A stretch of 64,000 bases of DNA, from positions 1,240,001 through 1,304,000 of the forward strand of contig NZ_CP144914.1 of the NCBI RefSeq assembly GCF_008014775.2, given 5' to 3'. The DNA is from Alkalicoccus halolimnae (GTDB lineage: Bacteria > Bacillota > Bacilli > Bacillales > Salisediminibacteriaceae). The notes under the pieces are model-generated. The model saw only the letters and a list, made by a program, of their open reading frames with translations, was not told the origin of the DNA and did not search any database. Of the stretch, positions 17,534 through 26,427 are shown piece by piece. The position numbers and the translations under genes are program-made. Within the stretch, counting starts at the first letter, position 1; the number at the start of each line of letters is the position of its first letter.

Positions 17534-19711
17534 ATGGAGAAACAAGAATCACTAGTTCAAAAAATGTATTATCAGCATGTGATCGATGAAGAACACCAGC
17601 AGTACCCCGTTAAACAGCTTGGGAAAATGCTGGAGGAGGCTCAGGAAGATGAAGCCCTTCTTTCTGATATCCGTTTTGCTCAGGGTGAAGTATATTATCA
17701 TCACCTTGACGTGGAAACGGCTATTTTCAAGTGGGAAAATGTGTCTGGAGAACTTAAATCATGGGCTTATAAAAACATAGGGGATGCTTACTACGATCTC
17801 GGTTGGCTTGATCAGGCCAAAGATACTTATTCAGGAGTACAGACTGAAGATACCACGCTGAAAAGTGAAATCGCCCTTCAGCTGCTATCTATTTTTGCGG
17901 AAGAGAAAAACCGCGATAAAGTTTATGAGTATTTAACCCTTGTTCTAGATATTGATCCGGACTATCCCGGAGTTTCCGAGCTTGCAAGAACACTCTATGA
18001 AGATTATGAGGACTGGCTGAAAGCCGTCGATTTATCTGTCAAAGAAGCAGAAAGAACAGGAGACAGCGGCTGGTACGCTCATTTGCTGCACTATATCCGC
18101 CGAGGGTATACTTCCGGTTTCCAACCGGAATATTTTGAGAAGCCGGCCCGCCTTCTCGCTCAGGAAGATCAGCCGCTCTTTCAGGAATTCATTGGTGAAT
18201 TAACGGCACGGTACCGTAATAGTGGTCATTATCTGCATTGGATTGCAGTTATGAATACAATCTTCTCGTCTTTGGAATTAACGAAATATCCTGACTGGGA
18301 AATGATGGCGGCTCTCCATCACGATGTTTATATCGACTTAACAGATGGTGCCTACCTCCAGGAGGAAATGGAGCCATTAATGCCGGAACTGCTTCGGAAC
18401 TGGGAAGTTTTATCGAGTGGACGCAGCACCGTACTTGCACTGGCCGCCCAGGCAGCCTGGGAGGAAGTATTCCCTGAAAAAGAATCTGTTCTTAACGGTC
18501 TGGCTCAGGAAAGCGGTCATAACCCTGCTCTTGCTGCAGAAGAAATGCTCCGTTTAATGGAGTCGATAGTAGCATGGGTAGAAGCAGAAGGACTGGATCC
18601 TGAGCTTACAACTGAACCGCTCAGGCAGGAACTGCTGGAGGTTCCCGGTTTAAGCAATGTTCTGGAAGAAAAAGCAAACAATACTTTCAATCGCGCTCAG
18701 TGGATTGACTCGGTAGGGCGGGACGAAGCTCAGGCTGATAAAACGGCATCTCGTCTTTCTAAAGCTATCCGCGGCATGCTGACAAGACTTCTGGAACAGC
18801 AGCGCTCGGTGGAAAACAGTCTTGAGGAGTCGATTCATTTTAATAATGAAATGCTTGAGCAGTTTAAGGAGCTTCATAAAACACTTGAAGGTACGAGAAC
18901 AGATAAGCAGAAAAGCATTGTAGAATCCTATCAGACGATGAAACAAATGCAGAAAGAACAATTTGAATCCAACGTTCCTTCCATTATTAAAGAAGCTGCG
19001 GACGTACTGGATGATACTGAAAAAAGCGCAAAGAATCTTCATGAAGAACTTGATGTAGCCATTAATACAAGGCTCCGTGCCTACATTGATGAAGACTTGT
19101 TCCCAGTATTCCGACGGTCGCTTCAGACATGGCTTAAAGAAACGGAACAGGATTTTCAAACTTCTCAAAATTACTTTGATGAAGTAAACCAAAATCTCAA
19201 CTCAGCTATTGGAGAAGAAACACTGAATCTCCAGCTGGATTTTGAACTGATCCATGACTGGAAAAGAGATTTGACCCGTATGATTAACCGTACGGAGCTT
19301 CCGGACGAAAATATAATGTCCCGTCTGGAGCCCAAGCAGATGCTCCTTCGAAACGTAGGGAAATTTTTCGGTGAAATGCAGCAGAGTAAAACCTTCGTAC
19401 AGCAGCAGTATCGCAGATATCTTGAATCCGGGGATTTCCAGGGAATTGCTGAAGTTCTGTCTTACAAACTGTTCTTCGAATTTGATCTGTTTGACCGGGC
19501 AATTCGGGCAGATGTGGATACTAACTATGGCGACCTGGTAGCTCACCTCGAAGAAATTATCGAAACGTATAAGCATCATTTAGAGATGACAAAGCAGGAA
19601 CTGGCTAACCTCCAGCAGAATCCTGAACAATTCTATGACCCATTAAAGATTTTCGATATGCGTCAAAAGCAGTGCGACCGCCTGCTCGGAAGTAATATCG
19701 AAGCTTCTTAA
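17534..19711 (+). CDS. Large TPR plus coiled-coil protein, unknown function
   Basis: A 725-residue soluble protein with two parts. Residues about 1-160 are tetratricopeptide-like helical repeats (for example WAYKNIGDAYYDLGWLDQAKDTY). Residues about 395-570 are strongly helical and charged, a probable coiled coil (EQQRSVENSLEESIHFNNEM and following). I see no Walker A motif, membrane segment or signal peptide. TPR domains usually scaffold protein complexes. AACGCATGG with a CGGAGGG box sets the start. No partner such as an Hsp70 or GTPase is encoded next to it, so its role stays open. Confidence 0.72.
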   Translation: MEKQESLVQKMYYQHVIDEEHQQYPVKQLGKMLEEAQEDEALLSDIRFAQGEVYYHHLDVETAIFKWENVSGELKSWAYKNIGDAYYDLGWLDQAKDTYSGVQTEDTTLKSEIALQLLSIFAEEKNRDKVYEYLTLVLDIDPDYPGVSELARTLYEDYEDWLKAVDLSVKEAERTGDSGWYAHLLHYIRRGYTSGFQPEYFEKPARLLAQEDQPLFQEFIGELTARYRNSGHYLHWIAVMNTIFSSLELTKYPDWEMMAALHHDVYIDLTDGAYLQEEMEPLMPELLRNWEVLSSGRSTVLALAAQAAWEEVFPEKESVLNGLAQESGHNPALAAEEMLRLMESIVAWVEAEGLDPELTTEPLRQELLEVPGLSNVLEEKANNTFNRAQWIDSVGRDEAQADKTASRLSKAIRGMLTRLLEQQRSVENSLEESIHFNNEMLEQFKELHKTLEGTRTDKQKSIVESYQTMKQMQKEQFESNVPSIIKEAADVLDDTEKSAKNLHEELDVAINTRLRAYIDEDLFPVFRRSLQTWLKETEQDFQTSQNYFDEVNQNLNSAIGEETLNLQLDFELIHDWKRDLTRMINRTELPDENIMSRLEPKQMLLRNVGKFFGEMQQSKTFVQQQYRRYLESGDFQGIAEVLSYKLFFEFDLFDRAIRADVDTNYGDLVAHLEEIIETYKHHLEMTKQELANLQQNPEQFYDPLKIFDMRQKQCDRLLGSNIEAS

Positions 19712-19724
19712 ACCCAGCTCATGA

Positions 19725-19767
19725 AAAAGCTGTCCCGGTAAAGCGCCCCGGAACAGCTTTTTCTTTT
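19725..19767 (+). terminator. Terminator after the TPR gene
   Basis: AAAGCTGT and ACAGCTTT close a hairpin whose inner part has CCGG twice, followed by a T-rich run. Confidence 0.8.
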
Positions 19768-19773
19768 TTATCT

Positions 19774-19880
19774 GGCTGCCTTGAATATAAAGTAGATAAG
19801 CAATAAACGTGCGCTTTCTTTTCCATGGGGGCGCTTACCTTTATTTTGCGTAAGAGCCTTTAGACTTTAACACAGCTTTT
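19774..19880 (+). repeat. Repeat family copy R3 (internally deleted, about 107 bp)
   Basis: It starts with GGCTGCCTTGAATATAAAG and the CGTGCGCTTTCTTTTCCATG block, and ends with AGACTTTAACACAGC at 19862-19876, the same B terminus as copy R2. Only the two termini remain. Its end is directly next to the stop codon of the minus-strand YfkAB gene at 19881. Confidence 0.75.
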
Positions 19881-21005
19881 TTATTTAGCGATATTTGCGG
19901 AGCGGGTCGTGAAATCTGTATCTTTATAGTAAGCATTTTTAACGAGAAGATTGGGGCCCAGGCATTCAACCGCTGGACAGTGACAGGAGAGGGAAGCAGC
20001 TGTTTCGGTATGCTGCCATTCCTGAAAAGCCTGTGGGAGGGATTTATCATGAATCGAGCCCAGACTGCCATCCTGGTGAAAGTCTGTCACATGGATGGAA
20101 CCGTCAAAAATATTGACATTTAATCGGGATCTGCCATCCGGATCATTTCTGACAGTTACATTTTTTTCTTTGTACAGCCTTTTTAACAGCTTGAGGTCTG
20201 TCACCTCTTCACTGCATGGATAAAAAGGGAGGGTGCCGAACAGCATCCAGAGATCCTTGGAACGTGCATCGAGCAGGCGGTGGATACCGCTTCGGATTTC
20301 TTCTAAGGAAGCGGTTTCCAGATGACTCGCGAAGCTGGTTGGGTACATTGGGTGTATCTCGTGGCGGGTGCATCCCATCGCGGCAATCTGTTCATGAATC
20401 GCTTCCAAATGGGGAAGAGTGCGTTTGTTTAGCATCGTTTCTGCAGAAATCATTACCCCTCTTTCGCTTAGAATACGGCTGTTTTCCACCATTCTGTGGA
20501 AATAAGCTTCCCGCTGGTGCAAGGGTGGTTTTTTGTCCATGACTGCAAATCCAATATCAACAAAATCCTGTAGAGAGCCGTAGTTATGCGAAATATGAAG
20601 CACATCCAGATAAGGAATAATCATCTCGTAACGTTTTAACGGCATAGTCAAGTTGGAATTAATCTGCGTTTTGGCTCCGCGATTATGAGCATACTGAAGC
20701 AGTGGAAGCACATAGTCTTTAACGCCTTTTTTAGAAAGCATCGGCTCTCCTCCTGTGATACTGAGGGCCCGCAGATGAGGAATCTCATCCAGTTTGGCAA
20801 TAAAAAGTTCCAGTGGCAGCGGGGAAGGATCTTTCGTTTGAAGAGAATACCCTACTGCACAATGTTCACATCGCATGTTGCACAAATTAGTAGTCGTAAA
20901 TTCTACATTGGTGAGCTGGGAGGAGCCAAACTCGATTATATCCAAATAAGCTTCCCACGGATCTAAGTGAGGTTTCGCAGATGGAGTATTAGTCAATTTC
21001 ATCAT
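19881..21005 (-). CDS. yfkAB: YfkAB-type radical SAM protein
   Basis: The start is set at ATG 21005 (374 residues, close to B. subtilis YfkAB); a longer frame to 21317 would run through the oppositely coded YfkK gene. The radical SAM [4Fe-4S] motif is CNMRCEHC (about residues 43-50), followed by SITGGEPML, and three further cysteines appear near the C terminus (SCHCPAVEC), suggesting an auxiliary cluster or SPASM-like tail. The reaction is unknown. The same neighbour pair (yfkAB with yfkK) occurs in B. subtilis. The ribosome binding site is weak (GAAAGG close to the start). Confidence 0.82.
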   Translation of the reverse strand: MMKLTNTPSAKPHLDPWEAYLDIIEFGSSQLTNVEFTTTNLCNMRCEHCAVGYSLQTKDPSPLPLELFIAKLDEIPHLRALSITGGEPMLSKKGVKDYVLPLLQYAHNRGAKTQINSNLTMPLKRYEMIIPYLDVLHISHNYGSLQDFVDIGFAVMDKKPPLHQREAYFHRMVENSRILSERGVMISAETMLNKRTLPHLEAIHEQIAAMGCTRHEIHPMYPTSFASHLETASLEEIRSGIHRLLDARSKDLWMLFGTLPFYPCSEEVTDLKLLKRLYKEKNVTVRNDPDGRSRLNVNIFDGSIHVTDFHQDGSLGSIHDKSLPQAFQEWQHTETAASLSCHCPAVECLGPNLLVKNAYYKDTDFTTRSANIAK

Positions 21006-21241
21006 CCTTTCAATTTCAACGTTTATAATAACAGGTAGTCCCTTGGAAAGAAATACACTGGAGAAAGAAACTTCTGATGAAGGTGTGGTATTTTCTGTGC
21101 GAATACCTGATCTGGAGAATAGTTTTAAATCAGCTTCTCCTGCAGACGAACGAGTACAGGTGAAGAAATGGATTTTATCGTTGCCTTCCAGATAGATTCT
21201 GTTAAAATGAATTACTGGAAAGACATGAAAGGGGCATTTAT

Positions 21242-21418
21242 ATGAATTATTCAAAAGAAGACAAGCTTCAGACACTTCATGAAAGAATGGAAAAACTTGT
21301 TGATATGCTTGATACACTGGACCCGGAAAAGACAGAAGTCGAAGACATCGATCGTATTATCAGTATGCTGGATGACCTGGAAGCCCAGTGTCAGCAGTAC
21401 CGCCAGCAGTACGAGTAA
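21242..21418 (+). CDS. yfkK: YfkK/SE1561-family small protein
   Basis: Fifty-eight residues, acidic and helical: MNYSKEDKLQTLHERMEKLV then a DMLDTLDPEKTEVED segment and IDRIISMLDDLEAQCQQYR. This matches the conserved small YfkK/SE1561 family of Bacillales, function unknown. GAAAGGGG precedes ATG 21242. It is divergent from yfkAB as in related genomes and is followed 17 bases later by the histidine phosphatase gene. Confidence 0.8.
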   Translation: MNYSKEDKLQTLHERMEKLVDMLDTLDPEKTEVEDIDRIISMLDDLEAQCQQYRQQYE

Positions 21419-21435
21419 GACCCGGGAGGCATGAT

Positions 21436-22047
21436 GTGACTACTTTATATTTAATTCGACATGGTCAATCGACAGCAAATATTAAGCACATTATTCAAGG
21501 TCAGAGTGATTATCCATTAACTGCTCTTGGGGAAAAACAGGCTTCTCTCGCTGCGAAGTATTTGAAAAACATTAAACTAGACGCAGTATATGCGAGTGAT
21601 TTGTCCAGAGCTTATCAGACAGCTGACATGATCACAGAACCTCATGCATTGAAGCCGCAGCCTGAAGAAGACTTACGTGAAGTCTTCCTGGGTCCGCTCC
21701 AAGGAAGAGCTCGGGCAAGTGTAGTGAAGGACTATCCTGAGCTGAACCATCGCAGTTTCGTAACGTCCGGAATTCCAGGCACAGAGACATTTGATTCAAT
21801 AAGCATGAGATGTTTGAATCTTGTCCAGAAATGGCAGAGGGATCATCAGGGAGAGACAATTATGGCAGTTTCCCACGGTGGGTTTATAAGCATATTTCTT
21901 ATGTATCTTATAGCTGGTGATGGTTGGCACCATTGGAACCGTCCGTTTCTTATAGAAAACACCGGCATCACAAAAGTTTATTTTGACGAAATGGGCCAGG
22001 CGAAAATTCACTTTTCCAATAACACTTCTCATTTAGAAGAATTATAA
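21436..22047 (+). CDS. Histidine phosphatase (phosphoglycerate mutase-like)
   Basis: Starts at GTG 21436 after GGGAGG; 203 residues. The phosphate pocket LYLIRHGQSTANI (catalytic His in RHG, about residue 9), SDLSRAYQTADMI and the second histidine in AVSHGGF define the histidine phosphatase superfamily. B. subtilis relatives are PhoE/YhfR-type broad-specificity phosphatases; some members act on cobalamin or sugar-phosphate intermediates. The substrate is not visible. Confidence 0.87.
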   Translation: MTTLYLIRHGQSTANIKHIIQGQSDYPLTALGEKQASLAAKYLKNIKLDAVYASDLSRAYQTADMITEPHALKPQPEEDLREVFLGPLQGRARASVVKDYPELNHRSFVTSGIPGTETFDSISMRCLNLVQKWQRDHQGETIMAVSHGGFISIFLMYLIAGDGWHHWNRPFLIENTGITKVYFDEMGQAKIHFSNNTSHLEEL

Positions 22048-22078
22048 GTACTAAGCTTTGAATAGTTTCAGGATAAAT

Positions 22079-22119
22079 AAAAGGAAGCCTTCCATAGTAG
22101 ACGGGAGGCTTCCTTTTTT
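22079..22119. terminator. Bidirectional terminator
   Basis: AAGGAAGCCTTCC pairs with GGGAGGCTTCCTT, flanked by A and T runs, between the convergent phosphatase gene and the gene at 22133. Confidence 0.85.
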
Positions 22120-22132
22120 GTAATAAGGTATT

Positions 22133-22483
22133 TCAGCAGAGATCACCCTCTCCAAGAGCCTGGGCCAGCGTAGTGAGTTCTTGTTGGGTTCCGTGACTTA
22201 ACGGCTCAAGGTGACGTACACATAGAACAGCTGCTGGAGCCTTTCTGGATGGCGAAGGTATTTCAAAGGCAGTAACATCTTTATCTGAGGGGGAAGAAGG
22301 GTTTTTCTGATTGGATACGGCTAGAAAATCTTTTGAATGCAGACAGTATATTCCGCACCATTCCACCCAGGAAATTTTTTCATAAAGCAGTTCTGTTGTC
22401 TGTTGAAGGAGTTCTTTAGTTGGAACGTTATTATAAACTTTTTCCATGATTTTATAAGACACAATATCTGTAGCTGTGGACAA
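22133..22483 (-). CDS. Small GAF-like protein (uncertain)
   Basis: A 116-residue protein. The segment WVEWCGIYCLHSKDFLAVS and the C-terminal LCVRHLEPLSHGTQQELTTL recall a small GAF domain, but the usual length (about 150) is not reached and ligand residues are unclear. TTG 22483 is used because GGGAGAG stands 9 bases upstream. It could be a degenerate GAF sensor or a different fold. It is divergent from alkA. Confidence 0.5.
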   Translation of the reverse strand: MSTATDIVSYKIMEKVYNNVPTKELLQQTTELLYEKISWVEWCGIYCLHSKDFLAVSNQKNPSSPSDKDVTAFEIPSPSRKAPAAVLCVRHLEPLSHGTQQELTTLAQALGEGDLC

Positions 22484-22609
22484 TAATATCTCTCCCTTAT
22501 ACTGAACAATTATGAACAGTATTTATTTTAACAAAGACAGGATTCTTTTTGGATGAAAGAAAGAGAAGTATGGCACATATGATAAAATAGTCGGAGAAAG
22601 GAGGCTATT

Positions 22610-23484
22610 ATGAAACAGGAAATAATTGTTGAAGGCCCTTATAATTTTCTGCATGCTTTAAAGCGTCTTTCAATGGATCCGCTTCAAAATATAAACTTGG
22701 AAAAGAAAATATTCTTATACCGATGTGGCTTAATGACAGGCGGTTCACCATCGGACTGACTCAAACCGGTACGGTGGACAGACCAAGATTTTTAATACAA
22801 TCCTCTGACTCTCCGCCGGAAGAAGAAGTCATTTCCAGCTTAATCAGGAAGTTTCATTGGGACATGCCACTTGAAAAAGTTTCTGAGCATTTTGGCCATA
22901 CAGAGTTTTCATCTGTTTTTCAGGCCTTTCACGGGACTCCTTTTGTCTGCGATTTCCAGGAATATGGAGCACTCATAAAAACGATAATTCATCAGCAGCT
23001 AAACATGAAATTTGCTTATACATTAACGAGCCGTTTTGTGAAAAAATATGGCTTTTATCATAAAGGAGCATGGTTTTATCCCCGCCCTGAAGACACGGCT
23101 GAACTTTCAGTTGCGGACCTCAAAGACCTTCAATTCAGTGGCAGAAAAGCTGAATATGTTATAGATACTTCTAAATTGATTATCGATAATAAAATAAACC
23201 TGCAGTCAATGAGAGAGAAATCGGAAGCAGATATAATGAAAGAACTGACAGCTGTTAGAGGCATAGGACGGTGGACAGCTGAAAACTTCCTCATGTTTGG
23301 TCTGGGCGGGATAGATTTATTTCCCGTTCAGGATGCAGGTATCCAGAATGCTGTACGCAAATTAAAGAAGATGGCCGGCAAGCCGGCGTTGGAATCGCTG
23401 GAGGAAATGTCCGGGCAGTGGAAACCGTACCGTACGTATGCCGCTCTTTATTTATGGGGAAGTCTGGAATATAACGTAGAATAG
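22610..23484 (+). pseudogene. alkA: DNA-3-methyladenine glycosylase II, frameshifted
   Basis: A strong AAGGAGG precedes ATG 22610, and the first frame (MKQEIIVEGPYNFLHALKRL, then SMDPLQNINLEKKIF) is a normal AlkA N terminus. It then runs to a TGA near 22758, while the family sequence goes on in another frame from about 22710 (IPMWLNDRRFTIGLTQTGTV) to the stop at 23484. The two parts join if one base is added near 22700-22712 (an AAAGAAAATATTCTTATA stretch). The C-terminal part keeps the helix-hairpin-helix GIGRWTAENFLMFG and the catalytic Asp in PVQDAGIQ. This is either a recent pseudogene, a sequencing error or slippage. Confidence 0.8.
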
Positions 23485-23496
23485 GATGGGTGAACA

Positions 23497-24879
23497 ATGA
23501 GTGATACACAAAAAGTGACAATAACAAAGGGACAAAAGTTTCCTCTAACGATTAAAAGGCTGGGAATTGACGGAGAAGGTGTAGGGTTTTTTAAAAGACA
23601 GGTAGTGTTTGTACCCGGTGCCCTTCCAGGTGAAGAGATCGTTTGTGAAGTGGTTAAAGTTTCGCATAAATTTGCGGCAGGTAGAATTGTGAAAATACGG
23701 AAACGTTCCCCTGATCGCATGACAGCTCCCTGTCCTTTTTATGATAAGTGTGGAGGCTGCCAGCTCCAGCATTTAAATTATAATGGCCAGCTCCGTGAAA
23801 AAAAAGATATCGTTCGTCAGGCATTTGAGCGTTATACTAAAATTCCACTCGAAAGCATAGAGTTTCACGATACTCTTGGTATGGAAAACCCCTGGCGATA
23901 TCGGAATAAAAGCCAGATGCAGGCCGGCCGGGTTAAAAATAAAGTTATTGCCGGCCTGTATGAGAGACACAGTAACAGACTTCTTGATATTGATGAATGT
24001 ATCGTGCAGCATCCTCAAACGGATAAAGTAACAAACATCGTAAAGGAGATTGCTTCAGACCTTCGTCTAACTGTTTATGATACGAAAAAACATAAAGGTT
24101 TTCTAAGAACTATCGTTACCCGCACAGGCTTTGAGACAGGCGAATATCAGCTTGTAATCGTTACTGCTGAAAAGGATTTCCCTAAAAAAGATTTGTTTAT
24201 AGATGAAGTGAAACGAAAACTGCCGGATATAACTTCCATCGTTCAAAACATAAATACTCAAAAAACACCCCTCGTGTTTGGAAACGAAACGATTGTATTA
24301 AGCGGAAAAGAACGTATCAGAGAATCATTGAACGGAATGACTTTTGAATTATCAGCCCGGGCTTTTTTTCAATTGAACCCTGAACAGACGAAAGTGCTCT
24401 ATAATGCGGCAAAGAAAGCAGCACATCTTACCGGGAAAGAAAAAGTTATTGACGCTTACTGCGGGACAGGCACAATAGGTTTATGGACATCAGACCTTGC
24501 CTCAGAAGTCCGCGGCATGGATGTCGTCGAAGAGGCGGTTGCTGATGCAAAACAAAATGCAGAAAGAAATGGTCTGAGCCACGTGAGTTTCGAGACAGGA
24601 ACAGCAGAAAGTGTCATTCCACGATGGGAAGAAGAAGGTTGGAAAGCAGATGTTGTTATTGTCGATCCTCCGAGAACAGGATTGGACAAAAAGCTTCTTC
24701 ATACACTGATCCAATCAGGTCCGGAAAGAATTGTCTACGTCTCCTGCAATCCTTCCACACTGGCAAAAAACGTAACAGAACTTTCGGAAGGAGGTTACAG
24801 ATTGGAGAGTCTGCAGCCTGTAGATATGTTCCCGCAGACTTCCCAGGTGGAAACAATCGCTGCTCTAAAGAAGCGTTAA
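23497..24879 (+). CDS. rlmD: 23S rRNA (uracil-C5) methyltransferase, RlmD/RlmCD type
   Basis: A 460-residue TrmA/RumA-family enzyme. It has an N-terminal TRAM domain, an iron-sulfur site with CPFYDKCGGC (about residues 79-88) plus a cysteine in DECIVQ, the SAM-binding DAYCGTGTIGLW, and the catalytic Cys in VYVSCNPSTLAKN with the base Glu in QVETIAAL. It puts a methyl group on U in 23S rRNA; Gram-positive members such as B. subtilis RlmCD modify two positions. It starts 13 bases after alkA and probably shares its transcript. Confidence 0.92.
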   Translation: MSDTQKVTITKGQKFPLTIKRLGIDGEGVGFFKRQVVFVPGALPGEEIVCEVVKVSHKFAAGRIVKIRKRSPDRMTAPCPFYDKCGGCQLQHLNYNGQLREKKDIVRQAFERYTKIPLESIEFHDTLGMENPWRYRNKSQMQAGRVKNKVIAGLYERHSNRLLDIDECIVQHPQTDKVTNIVKEIASDLRLTVYDTKKHKGFLRTIVTRTGFETGEYQLVIVTAEKDFPKKDLFIDEVKRKLPDITSIVQNINTQKTPLVFGNETIVLSGKERIRESLNGMTFELSARAFFQLNPEQTKVLYNAAKKAAHLTGKEKVIDAYCGTGTIGLWTSDLASEVRGMDVVEEAVADAKQNAERNGLSHVSFETGTAESVIPRWEEEGWKADVVIVDPPRTGLDKKLLHTLIQSGPERIVYVSCNPSTLAKNVTELSEGGYRLESLQPVDMFPQTSQVETIAALKKR

Positions 24880-24931
24880 AGTGGAATTCAAGACTTCATA
24901 TCCACAGTTTTTATAGGAGGAATAGGTGGAG

Positions 24932-25012
24932 ATGCACCAGTATACCGAATTGGGCATTAAATATAATCGTTTAAAAAATGGCTGCCTTGAAAATAAATTA
25001 TTGAAGCGATGA
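24932..25012 (+). pseudogene. Short reading frame running into repeat R4 (possible truncated gene)
   Basis: An ATG after AGGAGGAATAGGTGGAG opens a frame of 26 codons. The first 16 codons (MHQYTELGIKYNRLKN) lie in unique sequence; the rest (GCLENKLLKR) is coded by the A terminus of repeat R4, which begins at 24980. This looks like a small gene cut by the repeat, but the fragment is too short to recognise and may be chance. Confidence 0.3.
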
Positions 25013-25615
25013 ACGTGCGCTTTCGTTTCCGTGGGGACGCTTTCCGGGCGGTCCGGCTTCAGCTAATCCCTTCCTCCCAGTGGTCAGGAGGGATGGATCT
25101 TCGGCTCGTCCTTCATCGCCCCGGAGTCGCCCCATGTCCTCTTCCGCTTACGTTAAAAAGACAGAGCAGGAGCTGCCTTCTAAATAAACAAGCCCCCCTT
25201 CTGACCATCTTCCCATCTGTATAGAGGAGAAGTTCCATTCCTATAGAAGGCTATTTACATCCATCATGGTGCAGAGATCCTGCATCAGGGTCTCTCTCTG
25301 TTAAAGCTCCGCATTGTTTTTGGAGTGCCTGCGGTTCCTCCGCCTGCCGCGCACGCGGCTTCCCTGACGTTCTAGAGGATCTTCCCGCTTTCTTTTTCCG
25401 CAGGGCGTCTCTGCCCTGGCACTGGTTTCTATCTTTGTACCTTCTTGATTCAACCAGCAGGCTTTCTGCATTGGAAAATTAAAACGAAGCGGAAACGTGC
25501 CCGTGGAAGAAGGAGATTAGAAGATCCCCCAGGGCGCAGCCCAGCCGGAAATCTCCTCCACAGCCGAGCTGAAGCGAAGTTTCCTTTATTTATTAACAAC
25601 AGCTTTAAAACAGCT
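24980..25615 (+). repeat. Repeat family copy R4 (full A-M-B, about 636 bp)
   Basis: It begins GGCTGCCTTGAAAATAAAT. Module A carries CGCTTTCGTTTCC and CCCCGGAGTCGCCCCATGTCC; module M has CTATAGAAGGCTATTTACAT and TGCATCAGGGTCTCTCTCTG; module B has GGCGTCTCTGCCCTGGCACT and GAAGGAGATTAGAAGATCCC. It ends with GAAGCGAAGTTTCC and CAGCTTTAAAACAGC. No transposase gene is present. The region between rlmD and the gas vesicle genes is mostly this element. Confidence 0.85.
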
Positions 25616-25907
25616 TAAAAAATATTGTTTAGTATCGTCTAATCCTGTTCTGTCAGAGCTGCTTAAATTTTCTTTTAAGCAGCTCATTATTTTGTTCCAG
25701 CAGGAGAGCCTTGAATTAAATAACAGAATAAATTTAATTCTGAAAAATAGATAAATTCCTCTTTTGTTAATAATTCATCACGTTTTTATACAAAATTAAA
25801 CTTAAGTATTGTTATCAATCCATAAGTTTATACGTTTCTAAAGCAGGAAGACAGACTCAGTTTACGAAAGTGTAATAGCGGCTAAAGAATAAAAGGGGGT
25901 TATACAC
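25616..25907. other. Gene-free AT-rich interval
   Basis: No gene seen. It should contain the promoter for the small membrane protein at 25908, but no clear -35/-10 pair could be chosen. Confidence 0.4.
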
Positions 25908-26075
25908 ATGAACCAAGTGTTCTTTATTTTTCTTATCGGGCTGCTGTTGATGCTTATAGTTAACTTCACTGGAAGAAAATTAATCAACAGCGTTAAGCAG
26001 ACGACAGGGCAGCTTGTTCTTATTTCATTAGTTCAAGCCTTATTAATTGCTGTGCTTGTCGTATTTGTTTTTTAG
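25908..26075 (+). CDS. 55-residue membrane protein upstream of the gas vesicle genes
   Basis: ATG 25908 follows AAAAGGGGGTTATACAC, a strong ribosome binding site. The product has two hydrophobic helices (about residues 4-21 and 36-55) joined by a short polar, basic loop (TGRKLINSVKQTTGQ). I do not recognise it. It lies 352 bases before the first gas vesicle gene in the same direction and may be independent of it. Confidence 0.6.
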   Translation: MNQVFFIFLIGLLLMLIVNFTGRKLINSVKQTTGQLVLISLVQALLIAVLVVFVF

Positions 26076-26427
26076 CAAATGTGAAAAGTATATAAAACCT
26101 TAAAAAGACTGCAGCAATTGTGGATCACAATAGATGAAACTTAAACCGAAGGAAAAATATATCTACATATTGCTTGATAATTTTTTATATTTAAATGAAA
26201 CGGCTTATTAAGAAACTGTTACATTGAACTTTAAAGGTTTAAAGGTCCTGTAAATAGTGAAAAGAAATTATAAATGCATTAATTGACAAATATATCTTAG
26301 AATGAGCGCTTTATTACGAATTATGGATGCTGCTGAATAATTGATTTAAGAAATAATGATTAGAGAGCAGCAGGATGTGGTATTAGATAGAATAGCAGTA
26401 ATTAACGATAGAACTAGGAGGATGATC
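26076..26427. other. Leader region of the gas vesicle cluster
   Basis: No gene seen. TTGACA occurs at 26283-26288, but no good -10 box stands 16-18 bases after it. The cluster promoter should be in this interval; an alternative sigma factor cannot be excluded. Confidence 0.4.

Noticed and set aside
21006..21317. N-terminal extension of YfkAB
   Set aside because: It would overlap the opposite yfkK gene, and the remaining 374 residues fit the family length.
24980..25615. Insertion sequence with transposase
   Set aside because: No reading frame long enough for a transposase in any repeat copy; the frames are short and interrupted.
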